A stretch of DNA of 64,000 nucleotides from positions 1 to 64,000 of the forward strand of contig LNKV01000028.1 of assembly GCA_001465935.1 (NCBI GenBank), written 5' to 3'. A program made the translations under genes and the position numbers. The notes beneath the pieces were generated by a model. That model had not been told where the DNA came from and did no database searches. It saw only the letters and a program-made list of their open reading frames with translations. Origin of the DNA: Clarireedia homoeocarpa (lineage: Eukaryota; Ascomycota; Leotiomycetes; Helotiales; Rutstroemiaceae). Shown piece by piece: positions 35,462 through 45,860 of the stretch. Each line of letters starts with the position of its first letter. Position 1 is the stretch's first letter.

Positions 35462-37900
35462 TTTAGAGGGTGCTTTGGACTTGTCGAGTGAAGAAAGTGG
35501 ATTTAGGGAACACGTGCAAGAAACGAACTGTTGCTGGCGGAAACTTTACGATCTCAGCTTGAGATGGGACTTCCTTGATATCTGAAAATGAAGATTTGGA
35601 GCAAAGAATGAGGATTGAATTCCTCTATTTAAAGCTCCGTCTTTATACCTCCTCTTCGCATGCATACAATATACTGTTTTCCTTGAAATCCAAACCAATC
35701 CAATTTCTAGCGTTGATGTTCCCCTCAACTCACGGAATTAATTATAATACATGTCCTATTTCCGCGAACGGCGGAAGTTGGCCTATCTTCAATCATACCC
35801 TTTGTTGCTCCTATTTTGCATCAACGTCGGTAGGAGAAGCGAGGTTGATTTGTAATTTCACACACACAGGATTGCAGTTCTGCACTTCAGACGGACGTGA
35901 TTGTAATCGTTTCCGTATTGTAAGGATAGGCGACCAATCAGATGTTCCTTTTGAACATTTGCAACGATGAGCTCGATAGGGAAGGAGATGTCTGATTTCC
36001 AATCTTTGACGCAATTACCAAGATTCCTCCATGTCCATCACTGGTTTAGACACGTCGGATTGTCCACATGTTGTCGCTATAGAAGCAACCGATGTATGAC
36101 CGGCATGAGAAGTGGATCTTCAAACTGGATACTCGGCATTGGATGATTAAGGAAGGATATAGAGCTGTAGTAGTAGAACATAAATAAGGGCCTTATGCCC
36201 GTCGATAATGAATCAGCTACGAAGCCTCAAGATTCCCTGAACCCACCTTTTGTTGAGTGAGTTACGGGTGAGGAGGGTGTAGCCACACATGCCGTTGTAC
36301 GCGAGAGAAAACCAGACGTCGTGATTCAAAAGCGGTAGATGCCAAGAAGTAGCAGTCACATGATATTATTGATGCTGACTTGCAGGTGAGAAAAATCATA
36401 CAAAATGGACCTTGATGCGATGAAGTCCACGCTCATCGCAAGAAGCCATTCATGATCTATGACGACCCGGAGATTGCCTCCAGCGGCGGCGTATATATCG
36501 TTCGATGTCTTAGCATGGTGCATCGAGATTGTCGGCACGGAACAATGTTTGTCCGTCTCCATTTTGATGCAACCGTAATGCTTCTCTCCGCCTCCGATGC
36601 ACATCCTCGACATCTAAAAGCACCTTTTCATCGCCGGGGTCATACGATTTAAGGATATTTGGCTTCTCTCACTTGATGAGCTCTCTAGGAGTGCTGCTAG
36701 GAGTGCTGGGAGGAATAATGCAGTTCTTGCCGCAATTGCTGTGTATCGAGCAATCGAGCATATAAAATCAGAATAAACCTCACAACGTCACCAGCAACTG
36801 TACCGCAGTGTATTACAAGTCGAGATGAAACGAAGCGGCTGAGTTATCCATACTCGTAGTCCACACTCGTAGTTCTACTATTTATGCATCATGATGTCTT
36901 TGCGCCAACCCATGCACGACTCGCCGTCTCCGCTAATTTAGCATTTTTTGTTGCGTATCGACACAAACGTCCCTCCACTGAAAGGCCTGCAAGGGGTTCA
37001 CAACGTCTAACGGCTGCCATAGTGGGGCGGCCGAAGTGGGAGCTACTTACAAGTAACTTGTGCAGTAACAGGCAAGAACCAAGGCACCAAGGCACCACGG
37101 ACCACGGACCACGGACCACGGCACTCAGGGATTAAAAGTCGGAGGAATATCGCGCTCTGCTCTCATCTCGCGTATAGTCAATTCGATGCGGACAAGAAAC
37201 TCGATGTCCTCTCTCATCAAATCGATCGGGTCCTCCGAAATTGTCAAATCGAGATGAACTTTTTCAAGACGTGCAACAAAAATGCGAAGGAGCAGAATGG
37301 GGATCAGAGATTTGGGGGATTTGGGAGATTCGGATGATTTTCGCGCTGGATAGTCGATCGAGGCGCGGTTTGGTGGCTTCAATGCCTTCAGTACGCCGAT
37401 GCCAGAGACCGGGGCAATCTGGATGGCCGCCACTGGCCACCTCCTTTCTTTTCCATTGCACTGTACGCGAGATCTCACAAGTACCTTATAAGTATATTAC
37501 AAGTACATTACAAATACATCTCCCATGTGGCATATTCATATTCATATTCACATTCACATTCACATTCATATTCATATTCATATTCATATTCATATTCATA
37601 TTCATATTCATATTCATATTCATATTCATATTCATATCCATATCCATATCCATATCCATATCCATATTCATTTCATTCCATTCCATTCTACTATGCAATC
37701 TTCACACTTCCAATAATCAAGGTATCCAACTTATTCTCGTTTTGTTGAAATCTATAATTTATATTGTTGCTTCAATTCACGAAACTCATTCAAATCTGTC
37801 TTGACGTCGCTTTGCATCGATTGATTCGACATCTCTGAGTTTTCTACTCTATCGTGTTCTAGCGATTGCTATTCCTTCTCGCTCTGCTAACTTTCTCCCA
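35462..37900. other. Intergenic region with hexanucleotide array
   Basis: About 2.4 kb with no convincing gene. A 140-base ATTCAT-type array is near its right end. The region just downstream of the SDR start serves as the SDR promoter. Reading frames of His-Ile, Tyr-Ser or Met-Asn in the array are repeat artefacts. Confidence 0.5.
37531..37670. repeat. ATTCAT hexanucleotide array with variant blocks
   Basis: About 23 copies of a six-base unit. It begins with mixed CATATT/CACATT units, passes into a long block of pure CATATT units, and ends in a block of CATATC units before decaying to CATTC. The clean block structure suggests recent slippage and expansion. Confidence 0.9.
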
Positions 37901-38650
37901 CTACTCTTTCACCCCCTCCTTCTTTCCCGACTCATCACTATCCCAGTCACCCTCTCTATCCTCAACTTTCCTCTTCCAGTCCTTGGCCGATATTTTGTCT
38001 CTGGCTATCTCAGAAGGGCTCTTAGGTCGGTCACTTGATCCAGTTCCTTCGAATACTTCTTCGCCACGGTCGGTGTTGCGTCGCATTTTAGGATTACCAG
38101 GGATGATCTCAGCTTCGATGAGGTGAGCGGAACCGCTTCTGGCAAAGCGTGGGTCAGGGTCAGATGAGGCGTCTAGTGTCTGGGGCAAACTTCGACAACT
38201 ACGGGGCTTTAGGGATAATTGTTCTAGTGCGGGAGGGGATACAGGTTTTGGGGGCGTAGGTGAAGAGAGGTCACGCCATAGGTCGGAAAAACGTTGCGAG
38301 ACAACATCTAAGCCGCCCACAGATTGAGCAGCTTGTATGCTACTCAGCTTCCAACATAAGTGTTCCTCGAATAAGGCTTTGGCAAGGGCAGTGGGGTTAG
38401 TAGGGAGAGGTATTTGTGCCATATTTGTGCAGTGAGATTTTAGGAAGTTTTCTACAGACGTAAGCACGTTGATGGTCCTATTGCATGGCACCAATGAGTA
38501 AAGATATGAACTACGTGGACTGGTTGTTCGGGAATCATGGGAGTTGTCTTTCGCTTGGAGTACAAGCACAGATGAAAAATTCCTTTGTCTATTTGGAGAT
38601 AGTGAATCAATATGAATTCCCTTGTCAAGCCGTCGCCAGCCGTTTCTCAT
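37901..38650 (-). CDS. Unrecognised protein, acidic/basic C-terminal tail
   Basis: Single open frame of 249 residues from the ATG at 38650; a second good ATG at 38422 would give 173 residues and may be the real start, because the upstream part is rich in Asn/Ser/Arg and has little predicted structure. The central part (ALAKALFEEHLCWKLSSIQA and VSQRFSDLWRDLSS) looks helical. The tail is rich in Asp, Glu and Lys (DWKRKVEDREGDWDSDESGKK). I do not recognise a family, and no conserved motif gives a function. Confidence that something is coded rests on length and composition. Confidence 0.55.
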   Translation of the reverse strand: MRNGWRRLDKGIHIDSLSPNRQRNFSSVLVLQAKDNSHDSRTTSPRSSYLYSLVPCNRTINVLTSVENFLKSHCTNMAQIPLPTNPTALAKALFEEHLCWKLSSIQAAQSVGGLDVVSQRFSDLWRDLSSPTPPKPVSPPALEQLSLKPRSCRSLPQTLDASSDPDPRFARSGSAHLIEAEIIPGNPKMRRNTDRGEEVFEGTGSSDRPKSPSEIARDKISAKDWKRKVEDREGDWDSDESGKKEGVKE

Positions 38651-39299
38651 GATACAGAATCCTGATCTACGAGTATGGTGTTGTTACGCAGCTGTCAAGG
38701 AATGACTGTTTGTGGAGTAGACTACCGAATTTTGAAATATAGATCTAAGTTAGATCCACGCCTTATGCCTTGCGTGTCACTACACATCTCACAGATTTGT
38801 TAGTGAGTAAGTATAGTTTCGTCACCGTCGACCCTGACAACACGAGTAGTCAAAAGAAACGCCACGAAAATTCCAACGAATAAGGTATCTAAACTACTTC
38901 CAAGCAATGCAAAACTGCGCACTCAAGTGATTTGCCATTAGATCTAGTATCTTGACTTCCCCAACTCCCAAGCTTCAGAAAATAGAACAAAGAACCCTTT
39001 CCTCGAATATGTAAGAAACATCCACTTCAACCCTCATCTCAACAAAGAAACCTACCACTCCCGTATCAAAATCCGTCGTCTTCGCCATCCCTCCCGTACA
39101 AAGAATGCTTCTTCCCTCCAAAACTATAACAAAGCCACAACAACAGCCCTCGAAAAATGTATGAAATCCAAATCTGTGGCCCCTCTCACCCTTCGAATAT
39201 TTTCTAGACATCACCACCCAGCAATCCGTCAACATCGGCTGAAATCCAAACATAAAAAACGAACCAATCCATCCTCAAACCACCCAACCCCCACCCAAC
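38651..39299. other. Divergent spacer between two unrecognised genes
   Basis: About 650 bases that separate a minus-strand gene from a plus-strand gene and so should contain both promoters. No repeat, RNA gene or other element was seen. Confidence 0.5.
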
Positions 39300-40106
39300 A
39301 TGTCTAGTAAACAAACCCCTACCACCCGCGGCGGCGGCGGCAGTCCCAAAGGCATCACCAAGCACGGATCCCGCAAAACCAAGACCCCCGCCTACAAAAC
39401 CAAGACCCCCGCCTACAAACCCAAACCCAACGCCCAGCCCTCCAAACCCGCGCCTGCTTCTTCCAAAACTGCAACCGAAACCCCCGTCCCCGTCCCCGCC
39501 CCCGAGCCCATCGACCCCCTTGCCCCCTTCTTCTGCTGCACCGCTTCCGTTCCTCTCCCTTCTACTTTCCCGCCTGCGCTTATACCGTTCTATACGTATA
39601 TTCTCGCGCGGCAGAAGGTGATTTCCGGGATTTCTTCTTCGTCCACCACAACCGCAACCAATACCAATCCCCCCCCTCTCCCATCGATTTCAACCCTCCC
39701 ACCAACCGGGACATACTACCGCTTCTCTCACCTCTCGCTCGCCACCGGGCGGGAGATGCATAGGTTCTTTCTGGCATCATCTGCACCTCCTCCCGACTTC
39801 ATCGAAGGCAGTGAAGAGGAGGTGCTCGAGAAAGCGGGGGCAGCGGGCACGCAGGAGAGAGTGCAGGATGTGATGATTTTTAGCCGGAATGCGAGGTGTG
39901 GTTTGCATGGGTATGCGGGGGGGGAAGGGGGGGTAAAGGGTGGGGAAGAGGAAGTAAAAGGGGTTGATGGCGGAGATAAGGATGGAGGGGGAAAGGAAGA
40001 GGGAGCGGCGGGTAGTAGTGGGGCGTTTTGGTTTGTGCTTATGAGGGTTGAGGGGCCTGTTGCTGCGACTGCGACTGAGGCTGCGGGTGTGGGTATGGTT
40101 GTGTAG
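39300..40106 (+). CDS. Unrecognised low-complexity protein
   Basis: Single exon of 268 residues from the ATG at 39300. The N-terminus has a Gly-rich patch and a near-perfect duplicated KTKTPAYK motif, then a Pro/Thr-rich stretch (PVPVPAPEP). The middle (FSHLSLATGREMHRFFLASS) could form a short ordered core. The C-terminal half is a Gly/Glu-rich region that ends in VAATATEAAGVGMVV. I do not recognise a family. Codon positions are GC-rich in the first half and G-rich in the second, unlike the flanking NLR. It may be a lineage-specific gene, or a chance long frame in low-complexity DNA. Confidence 0.55.
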   Translation: MSSKQTPTTRGGGGSPKGITKHGSRKTKTPAYKTKTPAYKPKPNAQPSKPAPASSKTATETPVPVPAPEPIDPLAPFFCCTASVPLPSTFPPALIPFYTYILARQKVISGISSSSTTTATNTNPPPLPSISTLPPTGTYYRFSHLSLATGREMHRFFLASSAPPPDFIEGSEEEVLEKAGAAGTQERVQDVMIFSRNARCGLHGYAGGEGGVKGGEEEVKGVDGGDKDGGGKEEGAAGSSGAFWFVLMRVEGPVAATATEAAGVGMVV

Positions 40107-40645
40107 ATGTTTTCTCGGTAGTAGTCCAGAGCTTCGGGTTTCAGGAAGAGGAAGAGGGAGGGGGAGAGATGGAGGGGTTGTGCTAGGTTAGATTCGTTTC
40201 GCGTTGTCTTTGTTTTGTGTGGGGGGGTGCTGTTTCGCTATATACATTGTAAGATTGCTTGGTGCCCATCCCAGAAGAACCCGTTTGACATCTATCTACC
40301 ATCAACCATCATTACTTACTTGATGATGTTATTTCGAACCATACCCAGAGATTTGATCCATGCATCCATCCCATTGGTGCTGGTATCCGAAAAGAAATAT
40401 ATATACAAATATGAAAACTGTGCCGACCAGCAGAGAAAAAGACCGCGATAGACTTTCCCCAGTTAAGTGAATCCAGTACTCCCCGCGATTTATGGCTTTC
40501 CCAAGTATAATATCCACAAGTATAAGAAGATATCTGATCTGCTGTTTCTAGTTACATCACTATGTGTAAGTTAACAACAGAACCGCGAGAAAGAATCCCT
40601 TGTGGCTTATCTAATGTTCAGCCGCCTTCCTAACTTGCGGATTTT
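40107..40645. other. Convergent 3' spacer next to the NLR
   Basis: About 540 bases between the 3' ends of two converging genes. No additional gene or repeat of note is visible. Confidence 0.5.
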
Positions 40646-43600
40646 CTACTTCAAAGACCCCGAATTTGCTATTCTAAGCTCTGTAAACTCATTTTGACTT
40701 GTATTCGACTCAGCAGATACAACTTGCAACGATTGAAGTCGATCTTCAAGTAGTCTAGCGTATTTCGAGGAAGGCCCTTGGACGGTTCTGTATCCAGATA
40801 ATGCTCGATTATACATTGCTTTTGCCATATCTTTCCGGTCGGTTTGCGAGTAGAGGTTTCCAAAGGCGGACATAGTATGCAACGCCGGTAGATAAGACGA
40901 TGCTAGTTCAAGGCCAAGAGCGTTCTCATAGCCTTGCAGTGCCCGAAGATATATCGCTTCTGCCTCTACTAGCTTGCCTTGATTATGGTAGAGGATACCT
41001 AGGTTAGTGACTGTATCGAGTGTTGATATATGATCTAGTCCAAATACCTTCTTATAGCCTTCTAACGCTCGAAGACACATCGCTTCTGCCTCTGCTAGCT
41101 TGCCTTGATTACGGTAGAGGATACCTAGGTTATTGACTGCATCGAGTGTTGATATATGGTCTGGTCCAAATATCTTCTCTTTGCCTTCCAAGGCTCGAAG
41201 ATACATTGCTTCTGCCTCTACTAGCTTGCCTTGATTATGGTAGAGGATACCTAGGTTGTTGACTGCATAGAGTGTTGATATATGATCTAGTCCAAATACC
41301 TTCTTATAGCCTTCTAACGCTCGAAGACACATCGCTTCTGCCTCTGCTAGCTTGCCTTGATTACAGTAGAGGATACCTAGGTTATTGACTGTATCGAGTG
41401 TTGATATATGGTCCAGTCCAAGTGTCTTCTCTTTACCTTCCAGTGCTCGAGGATATATCGCTTCTGCCTCTGCTAGCTTGCCTTGATCACAGTAGAGGAT
41501 ACCTAGGTTGTTGACTGTATCGAGTGTTGATATATGGTCTGGTCCAAATACCTTCTCTTTGCCTTCCAACGCTCGAAGATACATCGCTTCTGCCTCTGCT
41601 AGCTTGCCTTGATTATAGTAGAGCATACCCAGGTTGTTGAAAACCCAATTTAGTCCGTTGACATCTACTTTGTCGTCTACTATAAAGAAGGCCTGTCGTG
41701 TTGCGTGTTGAAGGAGCCGCCGCTGTAAGAGCCACCAGTGCTTTTCATTTCTACCAGAAATCTCCGAGGCCACACAGGTTAAGGCCAGATTTGCAAGGCT
41801 CTTGTCCCACTCCTTGTTAAGCACAAACACTATCCATGAGTAGACACAACTATGGACACTATACCCTTTAACCCCGACCTCTTGCTGAGACCTATCTGGC
41901 TCAACCAGTCCGAAATTACACAGTATAGTAACAGCTTCATTAAAATTCAGTTCATCCTTCGTAAGCTTCTGTATCCATTCATCGTCTACAGAGTTTGCAT
42001 GCCGAAGGAGGTCAAACCACAGGCCCTGTCGATGAAAATATGCCCATAACTCGAGTAGTTTTGCTGATGCTGGATTCTGCTGTTGGATCCGATCGAAAGT
42101 GATCTGCCATGTCGTATGTAGTGTACGATCTGCATAGGAACCCAACGGGGGACTTGTCGTCTGAAGCTTCAACCATGACGTCTTATAGAGCTGAAGATAA
42201 TCCGAAAAACTCGTCGTTACGTGCTCGAGATATGCTCCTGCCGTAGATAGAGCAAGTGGTAGGCCGTCGAGTTCCTCGACAAGTGCTATAGCATCAGGAT
42301 CTGCCTTATTAGTATCGTCTTTGCTCTCACTATCAATTATACCGACATACCGTTTTCAATTCCCTTACGTCCTGACATGTTAGACACAATCTCAAGACCT
42401 TCCCTGATATCTAGTTTCTGAATATGAATTCGTATACCCTGCCTAACTTGCGACGACCGTGTCGTGATAATTATCGAGCCGTGATCAGACCGAGGGAGGA
42501 ACTGACGTATATCGACTGCTGAGTTGTCGGGATTGCCGGATGTCTTAGGATTGTCGAAGTTATCGTAGATCATTAGCCATCTTATATTCTGCGGAGAGTC
42601 AAGCCAGCCCTTAACTACACTGGCAACTTGATCGAGGTCTTTATCTTGGTCTACGCTGGATAGTATACTGGTGGAAGGATGATGTCTCAGTACCTGCTGA
42701 GCGATGTCCCGAAAGTTCAGCTTGAGTGAGTCTTCGTCATTCGCGTTCAGCCAGAAGATCGCGGTATATTTCTCCTTATGTCGTCTGGCATATGTGATCG
42801 CTAGCTGAGTCTTTCCTATACCCCCCAGGCCATGCAGGATAACACAGGATCGACTATTATGATCTTGAAGCAGCTTGTGCATTTTCGACAGCTCCTCCTC
42901 TCTAGCAACAAACTGTGTAGCTTCAGGAAATGACGCGAGGTCGAGCCCGACAGCAAATTGCTCAAAATCGACCCCTACACTGGTCAGCTTCGTTGCTTTA
43001 GTTAGCACATCTATGTAAAAACCGACCCTTGTACATTCTGTGAATCTCATCCTCTAACCGCCGGAAAGCCTGGTCCCTTCTCTCGCCGTAATTTGGTATC
43101 ATAGACACATCGAAGATCCCGATTAAGCAGTAGGCTTCATCTTCTTCAATCGTAGTATTACGATTCTCTGCCCAGGATTTCCGCTCTTTGATGCTAAAAT
43201 TTGACAATGCATCACCTCGGAGAGCTTTGTTTGCGATACCAGTAATTTCGTGTATCCTAGACTCAAGAGACAACTTGCTCCCAAGTTGCCCGCCCTCCGA
43301 GCTAAAGAAGTCAACCAGCCTTGGCGCAATGAGCTCCTGAAGCGTCCAGCCTCGAGTGAACCAACGACTCTCCCTGAAGGCTTTCTCCCATGCCCTCTGG
43401 TCATCCACCCCAGTATCGGGCTTGGAGACATCCGAAAGGTAGACGTAGCAGCGTGCAGCGTTCTGGTACCACCGAAACATGGAGTTAATCGCCGCGCTAA
43501 GCTCGACCGCATTCTTCTTATCGATGCAGCAGGTATCGACCCAGAAGTATTCCAGTCCGTCTACCGCGGCTTGCTTCGCGCAGAACTCTATCTTCCTCCA

Positions 43601-43777
43601 CCCAGCCTTGTTCACGGTCTTGCTCTTGTCCTTGCCTTTCTTGAAGTCTTGATAGACGACCTCCTCTTCTCCCCAGGTATGAGAAAGAATTGCGTAGGCA
43701 GGAACTTCACCGCTGGTAGGTTCGCGAAAGACGATCTCGCCATCGGGTTTACGTTGCAAGAGGCGTATAAGAGACAT
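40646..43777 (-). CDS. HET-NB-ARC-TPR NLR-like protein
   Basis: Three exons in gene order, 43777-43035, 42979-42351 and 42300-40646, give 1008 residues with no internal stop. Residues about 27-140 form a HET domain: AILSHTWGEEE, YFWVDTCCIDKK and RGWTLQELIAPR, the three HET signature blocks. An NB-ARC STAND module follows: P-loop LHGLGGIGKTQLA (about 297-308), Walker B WLMIYDNFD (about 382-390), and the GLPLAL motif (about 470-475). From about 679 come six tandem 42-residue TPR units (NNLGILYxNQGKLAEAEA...) and a degenerate seventh. HET proteins trigger cell death in vegetative incompatibility, and fungal NLRs with repeat sensors are thought to detect non-self. The ligand is unknown. The first intron has an unusual GTACAA donor; GTCGGT two residues later also keeps frame. 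Confidence 0.9.
40883..41638 (-). repeat. Coding tandem repeat: six 126-base TPR units
   Basis: Six head-to-tail 126-base units within the NLR, each encoding one 42-residue TPR. Units 3 and 5 are nearly identical to each other (GYKKVFGLDHISTL), as are the first halves of units 4 and 6 (YHNQGKLVEAEA). This gives a two-unit, 252-base higher-order pattern. Confidence 0.9.
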
Positions 43778-44596
43778 ACTAGAGGTTCGCGAGCGATTTC
43801 ATAGCAAGCGCGACTTTCATCACCAATTCAGCAAATTGGTACAAGCACTGCGATTTGAAGGTCGGGACGTTGAAGAACTGAGCATAAGAAGATATGCAGC
43901 CGTGGTCGTACACGCCGCCGACGAGGCTGTAACGTGGGGCAATCCACTTGCATAGCGAAGGCAGATAGAACACGAAGGACGCTTTATTTTATTGGAAACC
44001 TTATCTACTACAGACTGGGTTCTGAGGCAAAGCTGTCCGTTGTTATTGAGATGTCGGCTTCTACAAACTCAAAGAGCAGAGGGAACTGCTTTTGTACAGA
44101 CAAGTTTCTGCTCTTCTCGGAGAATATCGGGAAACACCCTCAATCGCTTTGAGTAGAGGAGGTACTATCCTTTGTAGCGACATCGCATAATATAGTATAC
44201 TCTGGCCGCCGCAAGACCAGTATTGACCTTTTAGTATCACGATAAAACTCGGAAATCCGTATGTAATCGTTCCATAAGTTTAAAGGGAAAGAGCTTGATA
44301 GTAGTATTGTAGATTGAGGGTCCTACTACACTATTATATCTATAATTCAGGTGGGCGGCGGCGACACAGTGAGGATTTTCAGAATTAATAGGCCAGGAGT
44401 GTTCGAGGAGGAACATAATACGACTGAAATAAAAGCAAATAAAACTTTTTATTTCATATATTGTAAGTCGCATGGACTCAAAGGACCTCCGTTTTGTCTC
44501 GTTACAAGGCGCGTCTCGGCACGTAGGATAGACGTTATATCTAAAATGCCCTAGATCCGAATTACGCCTCTAATATGTATATATAATGTGACCATA
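43778..44596. other. Spacer upstream of the NLR
   Basis: About 820 bases holding the NLR promoter and the 3' flank of the Mediator-like gene, both on the minus strand. No other gene is supported and no second NLR partner gene is visible here. Confidence 0.5.
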
Positions 44597-45860
44597 TTAG
44601 TCGATGCCGAAAAATGCATTGTCAAATTGACCATGTTCCATAGATCCCATATCCCCTCCTAAATTTCCATTATCATCATCACCGAAGAACATGTCATCAA
44701 AGACGCTATCTTCAGCTCCCACCATATTGCCCAGATCTAGGTCTAGATCCATATTATTATTGCTATTATTATTGTTGTTGGTGATGGTGGTGCTATTATC
44801 ATTATTGTTGTTTGTATTGGTATTTGCATCTGTGCCGGACCCCGCCGTCATATTTAAGAAATCATCTGTAGACAGATCTCCTTGCTTGTTATTCAAAGTA
44901 TCGTTCGACGGATTGTTCGCATTTGTTGTAGAAGTAATCTCATTCGAAGCTTGCATATCGTTCATGTTGAAATCTTGCGAATTGTTTCCAAACGTCGAGA
45001 GGTCGAACTCGATGTTTTGCGTTTGCTGGTTCTGAGTATTGGTGCTAGAATCGGGCATAGAGAAATCCATCGTGTCAAAGTTTAGAGCGGTAGCATCATC
45101 GTTGTTTGCGCTGTCCGGCATATCAAAGAGCGAATCAATGGATGAATCTTGACCGCCAGTAGTTGTAGGTGCAGTACCATCCGTAGATGATAGCATTGTG
45201 GTATCTATACCAAGACCAATAGGCTGTGACTTGTTCTCATCCGAGCTTGGAGGCGATAGTAAATCCAAATCTTTCCCTTCTTGTCCTTGAGATGCGGGCT
45301 CTTTTGGCGAGTCTTGCTTAATTTGTGTCTGGTTCGCCGTTTCTATTTCCGGAGTTGTCGCAGCAGGATTTTCTTGGATATTTTCTTCTTTGATCGGTAC
45401 TGATAATGCCTCTTCTGCTAAGGTTGGTGGTGGGGGAACTGGCTCTGGTGCTGGGGCTTCTTCGATGACGTCTAATTGTGGTGGGTTCTCTGCCGCAATT
45501 CGTTTCGACCGCAGCGCTTCAAGATCTCTCCCTAATACCGACTTCGCGCGAACCTGCATCTACGTGTCAGTCATATGGAGGCTGAGCCCCAAGCACCACT
45601 CACAATCTCGGCCTCGAGTTCGTCCAGCGCTTGGTGGAAATGGTCGATTGCACTCGGAATAGCCATACGGAGCCTGAGACTGGAATTGGCCATTGTTCTT
45701 CCCCCTCCCTTATCTGTTGGTCGGAGAGCTTTGCCAGTCTCTATAAGCTTCAAGGTAGGTTAGCAGCCATGGCAGCCATGTGGTATAAAGCACTAACAAT
45801 CGCATTGATCATTCCTTGCAAAGCGTCCACAGGACCTTTGGGCGATGGGGGTTGTGCCAT
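44597..45860 (-). CDS. Probable Mediator complex subunit (Med2-like)
   Basis: Three exons in gene order, 45860-45798, 45747-45604 and 45553-44597, give 387 residues. The start ATG at 45860 opens MAQPPSPKGPVDALQGMINAI. The first 90 residues form a helical module: LIETGKALRPTD, then LRLRMAIPSAIDHFHQALDELEAEI joined to VRAKSVLGRDLEALRSKR. This pattern resembles fungal Med2, a tail-module Mediator subunit that links activators to RNA polymerase II. The rest is a disordered, Asn/Asp/Ser/Thr-rich tail with poly-Asn and Asn-Asp tracts typical of transcription co-regulators. The Med2 assignment rests on the N-terminal pattern and gene length and is not certain. Introns keep phase 0. Confidence 0.7.

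Noticed and set aside
37486..37748. Long open frames of His-Ile, Tyr-Ser and Met-Asn in the hexamer array.
   Set aside because: They are translations of a simple repeat in several frames and have no other protein character.
40883..41638. TPR repeats considered as a CRISPR array or minisatellite.
   Set aside because: Units are 126 bases, encode a continuous TPR protein and have no spacers.
44691..45035. Plus-strand frame with a poly-Leu run opposite the Med2-like gene.
   Set aside because: The Leu run is the antisense reading of poly-Asn codons.
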